Below, piece by piece: positions 38,026 through 50,000 of a stretch of DNA of 63,604 nt; position 1 is the stretch's first letter; the number at the start of each line of letters is the position of its first letter. Source of the stretch: Branchiostoma floridae (taxonomy: Eukaryota > Chordata > Leptocardii > Amphioxiformes > Branchiostomatidae). The position numbers and the translations under genes are program-made. The stretch covers positions 18,914,048 through 18,977,651 of the forward strand of contig NC_049982.1 in NCBI RefSeq assembly GCF_000003815.2, given 5' to 3'. The notes beneath the pieces are model-generated. The model made no database searches and had not been told where the DNA came from. It worked only from the letters and a program-made list of their open reading frames with translations.

Positions 38026-41000
38026 TCACGGAGCCCGTGATGATTGACAGATGAAGGCCCTCCTGTAGCTGCAGGGCACGACCTTCCAGCGGTACCGGTG
38101 GACCCTCCGTGCGACGACGCAGTCCTTCTCAGCCGTGTTGTGTGGTTGGTCCCAAGACCAGTCGGTGAAGCCGTTCCCGTCCAAAGCCAGGCCGTCAGCC
38201 CACAGGAAGGTTCCCTCCAGGTCCTCATCACTCAGGCCTACCCACAGACTTGGGGAGTGATCGCTGAAATAGACATCTACAAGTCACGCCGTATACTTTA
38301 TTATGATCACAGCATCACTCGTTTTTACAAGATGACGTTGAGGGACACGATTCCACCCCAAGACTTAAATTCCTTGCAGGTTCACTTATACACAGCTATC
38401 AATGGTGTTTCAGCAGTTACCTAGCAAAAGCATTTCAAAACAATTCTGGCTATTTAGCTAATTGATGCCAAGATGTACATGTATGTTTCAGTACACTCAG
38501 CTCTTTAAGACATGGACTACTAGTATCTTTTTTTCAAACAGTTCGCTTCAAAACTGACAGAACCAAAGATTCTAACCTCTTCAATTTCTTCTTGAGTCTA
38601 GCGACAGCAGCTCCGCTCCTCCACATGAAGATGTCCCCTCCGTTCTCCTGGCACACCTGTCTGGCACCGCTGTAGGTCTGAGCGTTCTTCCCGCCATAGA
38701 AGCGGTAGCAGTTACCTCTGTATCCCCTGTATCCATAAGGACAGTCTGGAGACAGACAAGATTCATTGTTGAACATCTGACTTATCTTTTCATTCACGGG
38801 TCACCATATATATGATCCGCTCAGACCTAGACCCACTATGTCTAGAAGAGAAACCTGTCTGATACACAAAAAGACAAAACAAATCGTGCACTAGGAAAGC
38901 AATAATTGGTCAGCTTTTATATAACAGCCTGTACCATGTTACAGAATGATAACATATTAAAAAAATGTACTAGTAAGTGGGCACGTATCGCTAATTGACC
39001 TGTCTTGGCCTGTACACCATATTTATTAACTAAACAGTGGCAGGGTGCCGTTCCGTTGGTAGCTAGCTTTTTCAGGTGGGCCCATTTAGATTTATGTCAC
39101 TTACAGGTCATTGAGTTTCAGTCTTATTGGTGGTAGATTTATAAATTTTCAACGGTTCTATTTACGTTGAAGTGTCTTACTTCGGCACGACTTGCCACCA
39201 GGATTGGGATAGAAGCCAGGCTCGCATTCACAGTGATACCCTCCAAAATCGTTCACACACACGGCGTTTTCTCCACAGTCGTCTGTGCCGGCCACGCACT
39301 CGTTAAAGTCTTCGCAGAACTGACCTGCGAGAAATTTGTCACACGTTTATGATTATACACATATATATCGAATAATGATGATAACCTGAAGTAGAAACTT
39401 GTGTGAATTGGCCTTGAAAACTGTATTCTGAACATGAATGGTCTTAAACGAAAAAAAAATTCTTACCAGAACAAAGAAAAGTTTTGTGATGTATTTGAAC
39501 ATAAGACAATGTATAATGACGATAAAAAATTAAGTAGTGGAGACTCTACCTATGTATGCAGGTGGACAATGGCATTCGACCACACGCAGATCTCCGTCTG
39601 GATCCTCCCCTGCAGCCAGACTGCCAAAGTCACAATCGCCGCCGTTTTGACATTTACACAGGTTGACTTGTGGGATGTAGAGAGTGGTCTGGCCACGGGC
39701 ATTGGTCGCAGTGAAACTAATGGTGATGTAGCACAAGACAAATAAACGAACAGTAAGGGGAGAATGAATATATATTGATAGAATATTTTGTACATTGATA
39801 GCAATGTGGACTACGATACACAATCTGATAGCTTATGCCCTTTTTACACATTCCATTTCTACAACTGGATAGGGGTGAAATAGTTGTCTTTAGATATTAT
39901 TTAAACTTCATACTACATTACAATTGCATTACGTTCAGGACCCTCCCCACTCCTTCACCCGACTACTAGTCAGCTGAGATTGGTAGTGGGTTGGGAGAAG
40001 TCGGACTAGAGTTAGGTCTCCTCTTTCTTGAGTGACAACCATTTTACAACCATTTCACAACAAGGTGATGACCTAGCCCCAACTGAGCCCCGAATGCTTT
40101 CGAAACAGTACTTCTCACGATCATTTTCAATTATTCTTCAAGCCGCAGACTACCGAGTCCCTCTTGACTGATTCCCAACAGATCGCCATCCCTCCTAATC
40201 ACGAATCAAAAGTAGCATAACCAGTGATTTCCATAAGAGAGGTCATTTTCAGCTTTAGTGAAATGATCAATACTTGCCAAATTGGCGCCATACTTTCTGG
40301 TTCTCAGTCTACTGTTTTGGTTGCGTATCAAATCGGGAGTTATTGGCACATGTTCTGGTATTAGTCCCATCGGTTGGGAATCGGCGAGGTTTAGTCTAAA
40401 GATTGACTGCTTGCGACCAGTTTGGAAGTAAGTACGCAATGGTTGTGGCGTGGTTGGAAGTTACTGCCGGAGCAGACACCCAATCGATCCCCAACGGTGT
40501 CCCAACCCATTTCTGACCTCGAGTCCACTCCCGAATGATTAAAACATTTTGAAACATTTCGCTGAACTGAGCCAACATCGCCGACTGACACTGCCTACCA
40601 CAGCAGACCTTGCTCCTAACCGATTCCCAACCCAACCATGATTGGGAACGGTTGGGATTCTTGGGAGGTCATAGTTGGCGTAATGTGCATTATTATCTTA
40701 ACCTCATGACCGGTCTGTCATAATCGACTACGTTCCACGTGACTGTTGCCGTGCCGCCGCTATACTCAAATGTTGCTCCCGGTGGAAGGGTTTCCGCAGC
40801 TACCGTGACAGGGTCACCCTTCAGGTCGGTGGCAGTGAAGGAGAAAGTCACGACTTCTCCAACAGTAACGTCAAGACTGATGGGGCCTTCGATGATCGGA
40901 GAAGAATTTACTAGAGAAAAAAAATGGAAAAAAAATTGCTTGCGCGACTGCTGCTTTATACCTTTAAACCTGGATATATGGGTTCCTCGAAAAGGCTTCA

Positions 41001-44000
41001 ATCCCTAACACACCATGATTTGCAACTCACAAAGTTCTTCGCTAATCCTGATGCTTTGCTCTTTGGCCTCCATGGTCGCTTTCCCAATGTTGACATTTCT
41101 GGTGACGGAGGCGTCAAACAGACATTCTCTGTCGTCACCGCAGACACCCAGTGCCTATGGATGAAAACACAGTCAATTTTATTCAGTCATCGTATTATTT
41201 CATTCGGCAGCATTCTTAGATACACATACCCCAGCCACAGATACAACGTAGAAACCTGCACAAAAGTAACAAGTTGACTGTAATCTTAATTTGGAAAGGC
41301 AAATCATTTATAATCATAGACGTCCTGCATATTCAGGTGGCTTTTCTATTTGAAATGGATCATACAACCTGTAACCTCCAATCCTTTAGTAGTAAAAAAA
41401 TCTTTGAAGCATTCTTGAAGAAAATCTCCATTATACTATAAAAGTTTCTTTATTTACAAATACCAAGATATGATGGTTGCTAAGGGCACGCGAAACAAGT
41501 CGGTCAGTTAGTTAATTACCTCTTGTTCAAGTTCAGGATTATCAAAAATCGTCGCGAAGATGGGGCGGTAGGACGGGTCCTGGTCGTGAAAATCAGCGTA
41601 CGTTTGGTCTCCGTAGTAGAAGATACTCTCGGCTTCAGTAATCTCCCCTGTTCAACATGATGTCAACATATCTTTTACATTTCTACCACCTTGTTAAAGG
41701 TGAAGCAACTGAAGCACCATAATCGACCAATTGACTACTTGAACAAGGTGTCCTATCTCAGACCATCCTTCAAAATGTAACTATAAAGTTTAACACATCT
41801 AGTATATTTGATTAAATCATTGTTATTGGGATATCTGTTGAAAACAAATAAAAATGATAAATGCTTTTATGATTGCTGTTTTTTTTACGTAGCAGGTATG
41901 ACTGGACGTGCTAATTCATGAACATTGTTCAATGAGAGAGCGTTTTATGTTTGATGTTCACATACATGGCATGGCGGCAGTTCAAAAACAACTGAAATAA
42001 ATTCTTACCATCATGGCAATGCGGATGACGGCTGCAAAATATTTCAACCTTATTTCTACAGAGTTATCAACGGAAGGAACTGAACTCACAAAGCTGTCCC
42101 CAGTCGTATATTTCCTCGTCAGTGGCATTGGTACGGAGGATCGTTCCATTCGGGCGGGTGAAGTCATCATCCGGGTCTCCGTTCCAAACTCCCATCAGCC
42201 CTTTCGTCTGGCCCATGTAGTCATTCGGAAGATGTATAATCGAAGCAGGGATCCCGGCCTTCTCAAAAACTTCTAGTCTGGCACCTGTGGCGTTAGAGTG
42301 GGGCGATTTGCAAGTTTTACAAAATGTACACGTTAACCTGGTACATGCACTAAGTGACTATGCCCTGTGAGGTTTAATATGAGATCTCTGACATTTTAAA
42401 CAGTGACTTTGTTGGCTTAGCTAGGCGTGTTTAAGAATGCAAACGCTTACTGTGATGGCTTTAAACTTTTCAACGGACCCTTTGACACATTTGTTGAGCG
42501 GCTAGACTTTCCTACTGTAAAACTGTATTTCAATCTTTCTAAATACAGATTGGCAGAGTCGTATATTCCTTTTGATACGAATTCCTTGTAGAATGGAAAT
42601 TTACTCATATACATGTAGAAAGATCCGACAATATACTTAGTATTCCAACAGAGCAGAAATTACCTGATGTGAACTCGACAACTGCAGATCCGTTGGCTCC
42701 TTTAGAGATCATAACGTCAGTGAAGATTAAGAACTCCTCTGCCGCAAGGTCGTTAAACTCCGGTGTGAAGATGTTGTCAACATACAGACGAAGCTCTGAG
42801 GATATAGCATACAAATGAATAAAAGTATACATTATAAGTAGGAACAAAGAGATAACAACGGAAAAGTACTATCTAATATATATAAAGTACTATAGAGGTA
42901 TTTTGCAAAGCACTAAAAGCGTACTAGTCAATACGCACATCAAAATTGATCAAATAGGAATGTAGGAACAAAGAGGTGACAAAGGTAACAGTAGTATGCT
43001 CTTTTCCTTGCACCTTACATCTGACATTTAAAAAGTCTTACCACCCTCTTCATGGTTAACCTGAACAGAAGACGAATTAGACGTTTTGGCAGCAACAGCG
43101 CTGAGGACTGTGGCGTTGGTTTCTAAACCATTAGAGCCAATCGCCTTTCTCGTCCTGCCTTGGACAAGAAATTCCCCATCCAGTGCGTTAACCAGCGTGT
43201 ACTCTCCAAGGCCGTTAAAGGTGTAGTCTTTGTTGTCAATGGTTGTGAAGTGTGGGTCTCCACGGATGATGATGATCACTATAAAATCTGTGGAGAAAGA
43301 AAGAAAATAATTGCGTCAATGTATGGTTGCTTTCCTCTGCACACGTTCGTTCGAAGGGAATCCATCCATTGCACTCTACACCATTTTTCTCGGTTATAGA
43401 TTATGCTATACAAGAGAAAATTGACGAAAGAGGTGGACACAAATTAAGTATTTTCCAAAATATGTAACGATGATTTACTGACATGAAAAGAAAATAGACT
43501 AACTTGGACATCTGATGATGATAGCGAGATACCAAATTGCTCTTCCCTGACATGGTGCTCCGCCACACTGCGGAGCCGGGTTGTTACAGACACGGAGGAA
43601 AAAACATGCCGTCACGCCCCAACGCCCAAAACGGAACCTGAACCAAGCAATGGTTACGGACCAGCCTCCGTTAACTGGAAGAAAATAGTAATCATTAGAA
43701 GAACTAGAGTTCCACGAACACATACCTTTGCCAAATAATTTGTTATGTAGAATGATGTCTGTAGACAAATGCGTTACTCATTTCATTTTCTTTATAATTA
43801 AATGCTTGGAGTTGGTTTATAAAATTTCGGCATTTATTATGCAAATTAGATACCAATTTACAATTAATTGATATCAAATTGTATCAAGCATTACTTAAGC
43901 TATCAGCATACCAAAAATCATGATGATCCTTTGATCCATTCTTGACTTATTCTCTTTCAAAGTCTTTAAATACACCTCTTACTCTCTTCCCTCTTTCTCA

Positions 44001-47000
44001 GTTACATATGTGACAACTTTGATGAAAGTACTATAATGGAATGCAGTGGATTTATGAACTTTTCCTAATCAATTATGCAAATTAGCTGTTAACTTGCATA
44101 ATAAGTATCACATTATATAAGTCTTCATTTAGGCTATCTACATGCCGAAAATCATGACGATCCGTCAACACGTTAATATTTTCTCATTAATTATGCAAAT
44201 GAGATCATCATTTGCATGATAAATATGTATTGACATTTCTCTCTTTCTCAGCTACATATGTGACAAGTTTTAAAGCCCTATCATGGAATGTAGTGAATTT
44301 ATAAAATATCCTCATTAATTATGCAAATTAGCTGTTGATTTGCATAATTGTTATCTGATTATGTAGGTCTTCACTTACGCTACCTACATACAAAAAAAAC
44401 ATGATGATCCGTCAACATGTTCATATTTTCTCATTAATTATGCAAATGAGGTCACCATTTGCATAATTGATATCTGTCGACATTTCTCTCCTTCCCAGCT
44501 ACATATGTGACAAGTTTGAAAGTCCTATCATGGAATGAAGTGGATTTATAATTTTTCCTCATTAATTATGCAAATTAGCTGCTGATTTGCATAATTAGTA
44601 TACCATTATGTAAGTCATCACTCATTCTATCTACATACCAAAAATCATGACGATCCGTCAACACGTTGTAGAGTTATTCTCATCCAAAGTTTGAAAGGAA
44701 ACCGGCGCCTGCAGTTCCAAAAAAGCTGCTAGGGGGCCCAAACTCACAGCACTTACTCTCTGCCTCGAGGGCTATCTACCACTCAAAAATCATGATCACA
44801 GCATGTCCAGAACACGAGATATCAAAAATTGAGGTTCTGCTGCAGTACCTTAGCAAGCCGCTAGGGGGCCCATTATCGAACTTGACCTTCGTTTTCCCGA
44901 CCCCTACCCACCTACCAAATATTATCGGGATCCATCCAAGACTTCTTGAGTTATGCTGTTAACAGACACACAGACACACACACAGACAGACTCACAAGCC
45001 CAAAACATAACCTTAGCCATTCTGGCAAAGGTAATTATAGCCTGGTCAACCAAGGATCAACAAACAGACAAATAATGGGACAACTTCGTATAGTGTTTGA
45101 TAATGTATGCATGCAGTTCTCCGCGATAAACGTGACATGTACATATGTTATGAATTCAAAGCGTTTTAAAGAAAACCAGGCGGGAAAGAGGTATCTTATG
45201 ATTTAGAGTACATGTACAAGAATAAGATGAACAACGTGCCGTACCTGGTGCACAAGGCGTAGTACCTAAAAGATGAACAAAAAAATACAAATGAATGCAA
45301 ACTCAAAGTCCATTGTCTGTGTTGATAACAATATCATACAAAGCGTAACTCACAGGAATACTTTTCAAAACGTTTTTTCTATTAAAGTCTCTTCAGAACT
45401 AAATCAAGCTGTTACATTCCCCCAAAGTATATCAATATTTATGACGTGACGGTTGTTATATTGCAATCCATACTACAGTATGGGATTGCAATATATTGTT
45501 TTTCCTTGGTCTCTTCTCCTCCTGTCAAATCTTCAAATGGGATTAATTTTTTCATCTTTGGGCCAAATGATCTGAAATTTGGCAGGATGGTAGAAATAGC
45601 AAATACCCCCAGACAGTTTTTTCACTTTCTTGATAGAGGCCTTAGAATTTATGATATTTAGGGTTTTTGGTCATTTTTAGACCAAATATGTATATTTTGG
45701 GCCCCTGTGCCCTGGTACTACAACCTAATGACCTGAAATTTGGTACAGAGGTGCATTGGACACATGAGCACAGGAGCCCATCAACAATTTTTTCATAGAT
45801 CACTTACAAAATTAGTTATTTTGGGGGTTTTGGCCATTTTTGACTAAATATGTATATTTTTGGCTCCTATGCCCTTGTATTAAAACCAAATGACCTGAAA
45901 TTTGGTACATAGGTGCGCTTGACATGTGACCACAGAACCCCATCAACGCTTTATTCATTGTTTACTCCAAAAATGAGTTATTTTAGGGTTTTTGGCCATT
46001 TTTGACTAAAAATGTATATTCTTTGCTCCTATGCACTTGTATGGAAACCAAATGACCTGAAATTTGGTACAAAGGTAAATTGGACATATGACAACAGGAT
46101 CCCATCAACACTTCCTTCATAGAGCACTTATCAAATGAGTTATTTTGGGATTTTTAGCCATTTTTAACTAAAAAATGTATATTTTTGGCTCCTATGCCCT
46201 TATATTGAAACCAAATGACCTAAAATTCGGCATGAAGGTGTGTAGGACAAGTGCCCACAGTACTTCATCTTCCCTTTGAGCAAACATTACTTCAAATTGT
46301 TGAGTTTTGGGATTTTTTCAAGGATGAAGATGGATTGCAATATGCTGTATTTGCTCCTAAGCAAATGTCGGCCTTTCTAGTCTTCTTCTTCTTCTTCTTC
46401 TCCTGTCAAATCTTCAAATGGGATTAATTTTTTCATCTTTGGGCCAAATGATCTGAAATTTGGCAGGATGGTAGAAATAGCAAATACCCCCAGACAGTTT
46501 TTTCACTTTCTTGATAGAGGCCTTAGAATTTATGATATTTAGGGTTTTTGGTCATTTTTAGACAAAATATGTATATTTTAGGCCCCTGTGCCCTGGTATT
46601 ACAAGCTAATGACCTGAAATTTGGTACAGAGGTGCATTGGACGTATGAGCACAGAAAACCATTAACACCTTCTTCATAGATCACTTCAAAAATTAGTTAT
46701 TTTAGGGGTTTTGGCCATTTTTTACTAAAAATGTATATTTTTGGCTCCTATGACCTTGTATTAAAACCAAATGACCTGAAATTTGGTACATAGGTGTGTT
46801 TGACATATGACCACAGAACCCCATCAATGCTTTATTCAATGTTTGCTCCAAAAATGAGTTATTTTAGGGTTTTTGGCCATTTTTGACTAAAAATGTATAT
46901 TTTTTGCTCCTATGCCCTTGTATAGAAACCAAATGACCTGAAATTTGGTACAGAGGTGCATTGAACATATGCTCACAGGACCCCATTGACACTTTCTTCA

Positions 47001-50000
47001 TAGATAACTTAAAAATTAGTTATTTTGGGGTTTTCAGTCATTTTTAACTAAAAATGTATATTTTTGGCTTCTATGCCCTTGTATGTAAACCAAATGACCT
47101 GAAATTTGGTACAAAGGTAAATTGGACATATGACAACAGGACCCCATCAACACTTTCTTCATAGAGCACTTATCAAATGAGTTATTTTGGGATTTTTAGC
47201 CATTTTTAACTAAAAAATGTATATTTTTGGCTCCTATGCCCTTATCCTGAAACCAAATGACCTAGAATTCGGGATGAAGGTGTGTAGGACAAGTACCCAC
47301 AGTACTTCATTTTCCCTTTGAGCAAACATTACTTCAAATTGTTGAATTTTGGGATTTTTGCAAGGATGAAGATGGATTGCAATATGCTGTATTTGCTCCT
47401 AAGCAAATGTCGGCCTTTCTAGTCTTATAAATGATTCTCAATGATAGCGTAGATAAGGTACTCATTTGCATAAGTTATGTTAGCTAATGAGCTTCTGTAC
47501 CCAAATAACATGGTATAAATAAATAACAGAAGTTGTCCAAAATATTAGTATCATCTTAGCAAAGAAGGCTACAATAAGACCCTGATTTGTAAGATAATTT
47601 GCATGATTTAGCGTTTTTACAAGTGGAAACATGTAGAACTTGGTATACAACTACACCAATTGCAAGTTTCAACAAATAAATGCAAACAGAATTCCAGATT
47701 CACCTAGGAGAGATTGCAATTCCAATCTCTCCTCGGAGAATTCCGAATTCCCCTGTATTCCAATCTGCCCTGTGACATAGAAACTGAACAGCAATTGGAT
47801 AAAAGACTCCCTTGCCTTACAACATTAGAAATATGAAAGCTGTACATGTATAGGAGATAGAACATCTGATTCTGACCTCTGCATATGACCTTTGGAGTTA
47901 TGTTTCCACTCAATCTACTTAGATTGTATTAACTGATAAATAACCGCAAATCTCATACGTCAGACTCAGTGAACTATTTAGGACTTAATTATTTACATTT
48001 CCTAAGTAACATCTTTAGGATTTATCATGCTTAGGTTCAACTCCAATAAGGCTTAGCCCTGACCTTTCTTAGACGTCCTAAACAGATCGGACACCAGCAA
48101 GTGGCCACCTTTCACGGAGGTAACATAGTTGCATAATGAGCCAATTTACCTGTTTTTAATGGCGAAGGACGAATGGTGGTGACTTGCGTTTCCGCATCTA
48201 CTGGTTGTATTGAAGTTGCGACTCTTGTGGTCGGAATGGTTGTATCTTGCCTGGTAGTTTTCGCATATACAGGTGGTGGCGTTGTACTTGGGTTTACTGC
48301 AGCTGTGGTCGGAATGGTGGTGACTTGCCTAGTAGTTTCTGCATGTACAGGTGGTGGTGTTGTACTTGGGTTTATTGTTGTCGGAATGGTGGTGACTTGC
48401 CTAGTAGTTTCCGCATATACAGGTGGTGGTGTTGTACTTGGGTTTATTGTTGTCGGAATGGTGGTGACTTGCCTAGTAGTTTCCGCATATACAGGTGGTG
48501 GTGTTGTACTTGGGTTTATTGTTGTCGGAATGGTGGTGACTTGCCTAGTAGTTTCTGCATATACAGGTGGTGGCGTTGTAGTTGGGTTTACTGTTGTCGG
48601 AATGGTGGTGACTTGCCTAGTAGTTTCCGCATATACAGGTGGTGGTGTTGTACTTGGGTTTATTGTTGTCGGAATGGTGGTGACTTGCCTAGTAGTTTCT
48701 GCATGTACAGGTGGTGGCGTTGTAGTTGGGTTTACTGTTGTCGGAATGGTGGTGACTTGCCTAGTAGTTTCTGCATATACAGGTGGTGGTGTTGTACTTG
48801 GGTTTATTGTTGTCGGAATGGTGGTGACTTGCCTAGTAGTTTCTGCATATACAGGTGGTGGTGTTGTACTTGGGTTTATTGTTGTCGGAATGGTGGTGAC
48901 TTGCCTAGTAGTTTCTGCATATACAGGTGGTGGTGTTGTACTTGGGTTTATTGTTGTCGGAATGGTGGTGACTTGCCTAGTAGTTTCTGCATATACAGGT
49001 GGTGGTGTTGTACTTGGGTTTATTGTTGTCGGAATGGTGGTGACTTGCCTAGTAGTTTCTGCATATACAGGTGGTGGTGTTGTACTTGGGTTTATTGTTG
49101 TCGGAATGGTGGTGACTTGCCTAGTAGTTTCTGCATATACAGGTGGTGGTGTTGTACTTGGGTTTATTGTTGTCGGAATGGTGGTGACTTGCCTAGTAGT
49201 TTCTGCATATACAGGTGGTGGTGTTGTACTTGGGTTTATTGTTGTCGGAATGGTGGTGACTTGCCTAGTAGTTTCTGCATGTACAGGTGGTGGTGTTGTA
49301 GTTGGGTTATTGTGGTCGGAATGGTGGTGACTTGCCTAGTAGTTTCCGCATATACAGGTGGTGGTGTTGTAGTTGGGTTTACTGTTGTCGGAATGGTGGT
49401 GTCTTGCCTGGTAGTTTCCGCATCTACTGGTGGTGTTGTAGTAGGGTTTATTGTGGTCGGAATGGTGGTGACTTGCGTTGTTTGTTGTTTGTGGGTTGTT
49501 GATTCAGCGTTGTATCTACCTGAAATTAATCATCACAAATCCTTTGTAAGATTGAACTTTTCTGTGACATCAACGTTATAGTAGATGCATCTGTTACATC
49601 ATGTACTTCGTCACTAAGAAATGTTGCTAATTTTCGTTACCATTGTAGTGTTGTTGTCATATTTGGGTATACCATTATCGCCCATTAGATACATTTTGAA
49701 GAATGGACGACCAATAGTCGGAAGTTCCAGTCTAATGTGATCAATTAACAGAGAAGAGATTGCTCAGAGTGATCTATAGGAAGGCCTACACACAGAGACC
49801 CTTTATCTGTATGCTGTGCGTGTATGTTGATTAAGTGTTCATGAGTAAATAAATAGATGGGGGGTTATAAATTTGGTGACTTGATTCTAAGAGACGTTTT
49901 ATTACCTCTCATGCAGGCGTAATGACGCTTTACTGACACACAGTCCTGAACCTTTAGTTTATAATCCGCACCCCTCGCAAAGTTGACGCAGTCCCGGTCC

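Noticed and set aside
48150-49519. A CRISPR-like regular array
   Set aside because: The units are contiguous coding repeats without unique spacers, in a eukaryotic gene.
48173-49581. Two long plus-strand open frames of 385 and 444 codons with striking repeats rich in Val/Gly or Trp/Cys
   Set aside because: They are antisense shadows of the minus-strand mucin exon. A 72-bp repeat with no stops on several frames stays open on the opposite strand. The minus frame has splice sites in matching phase and a plausible mucin composition.
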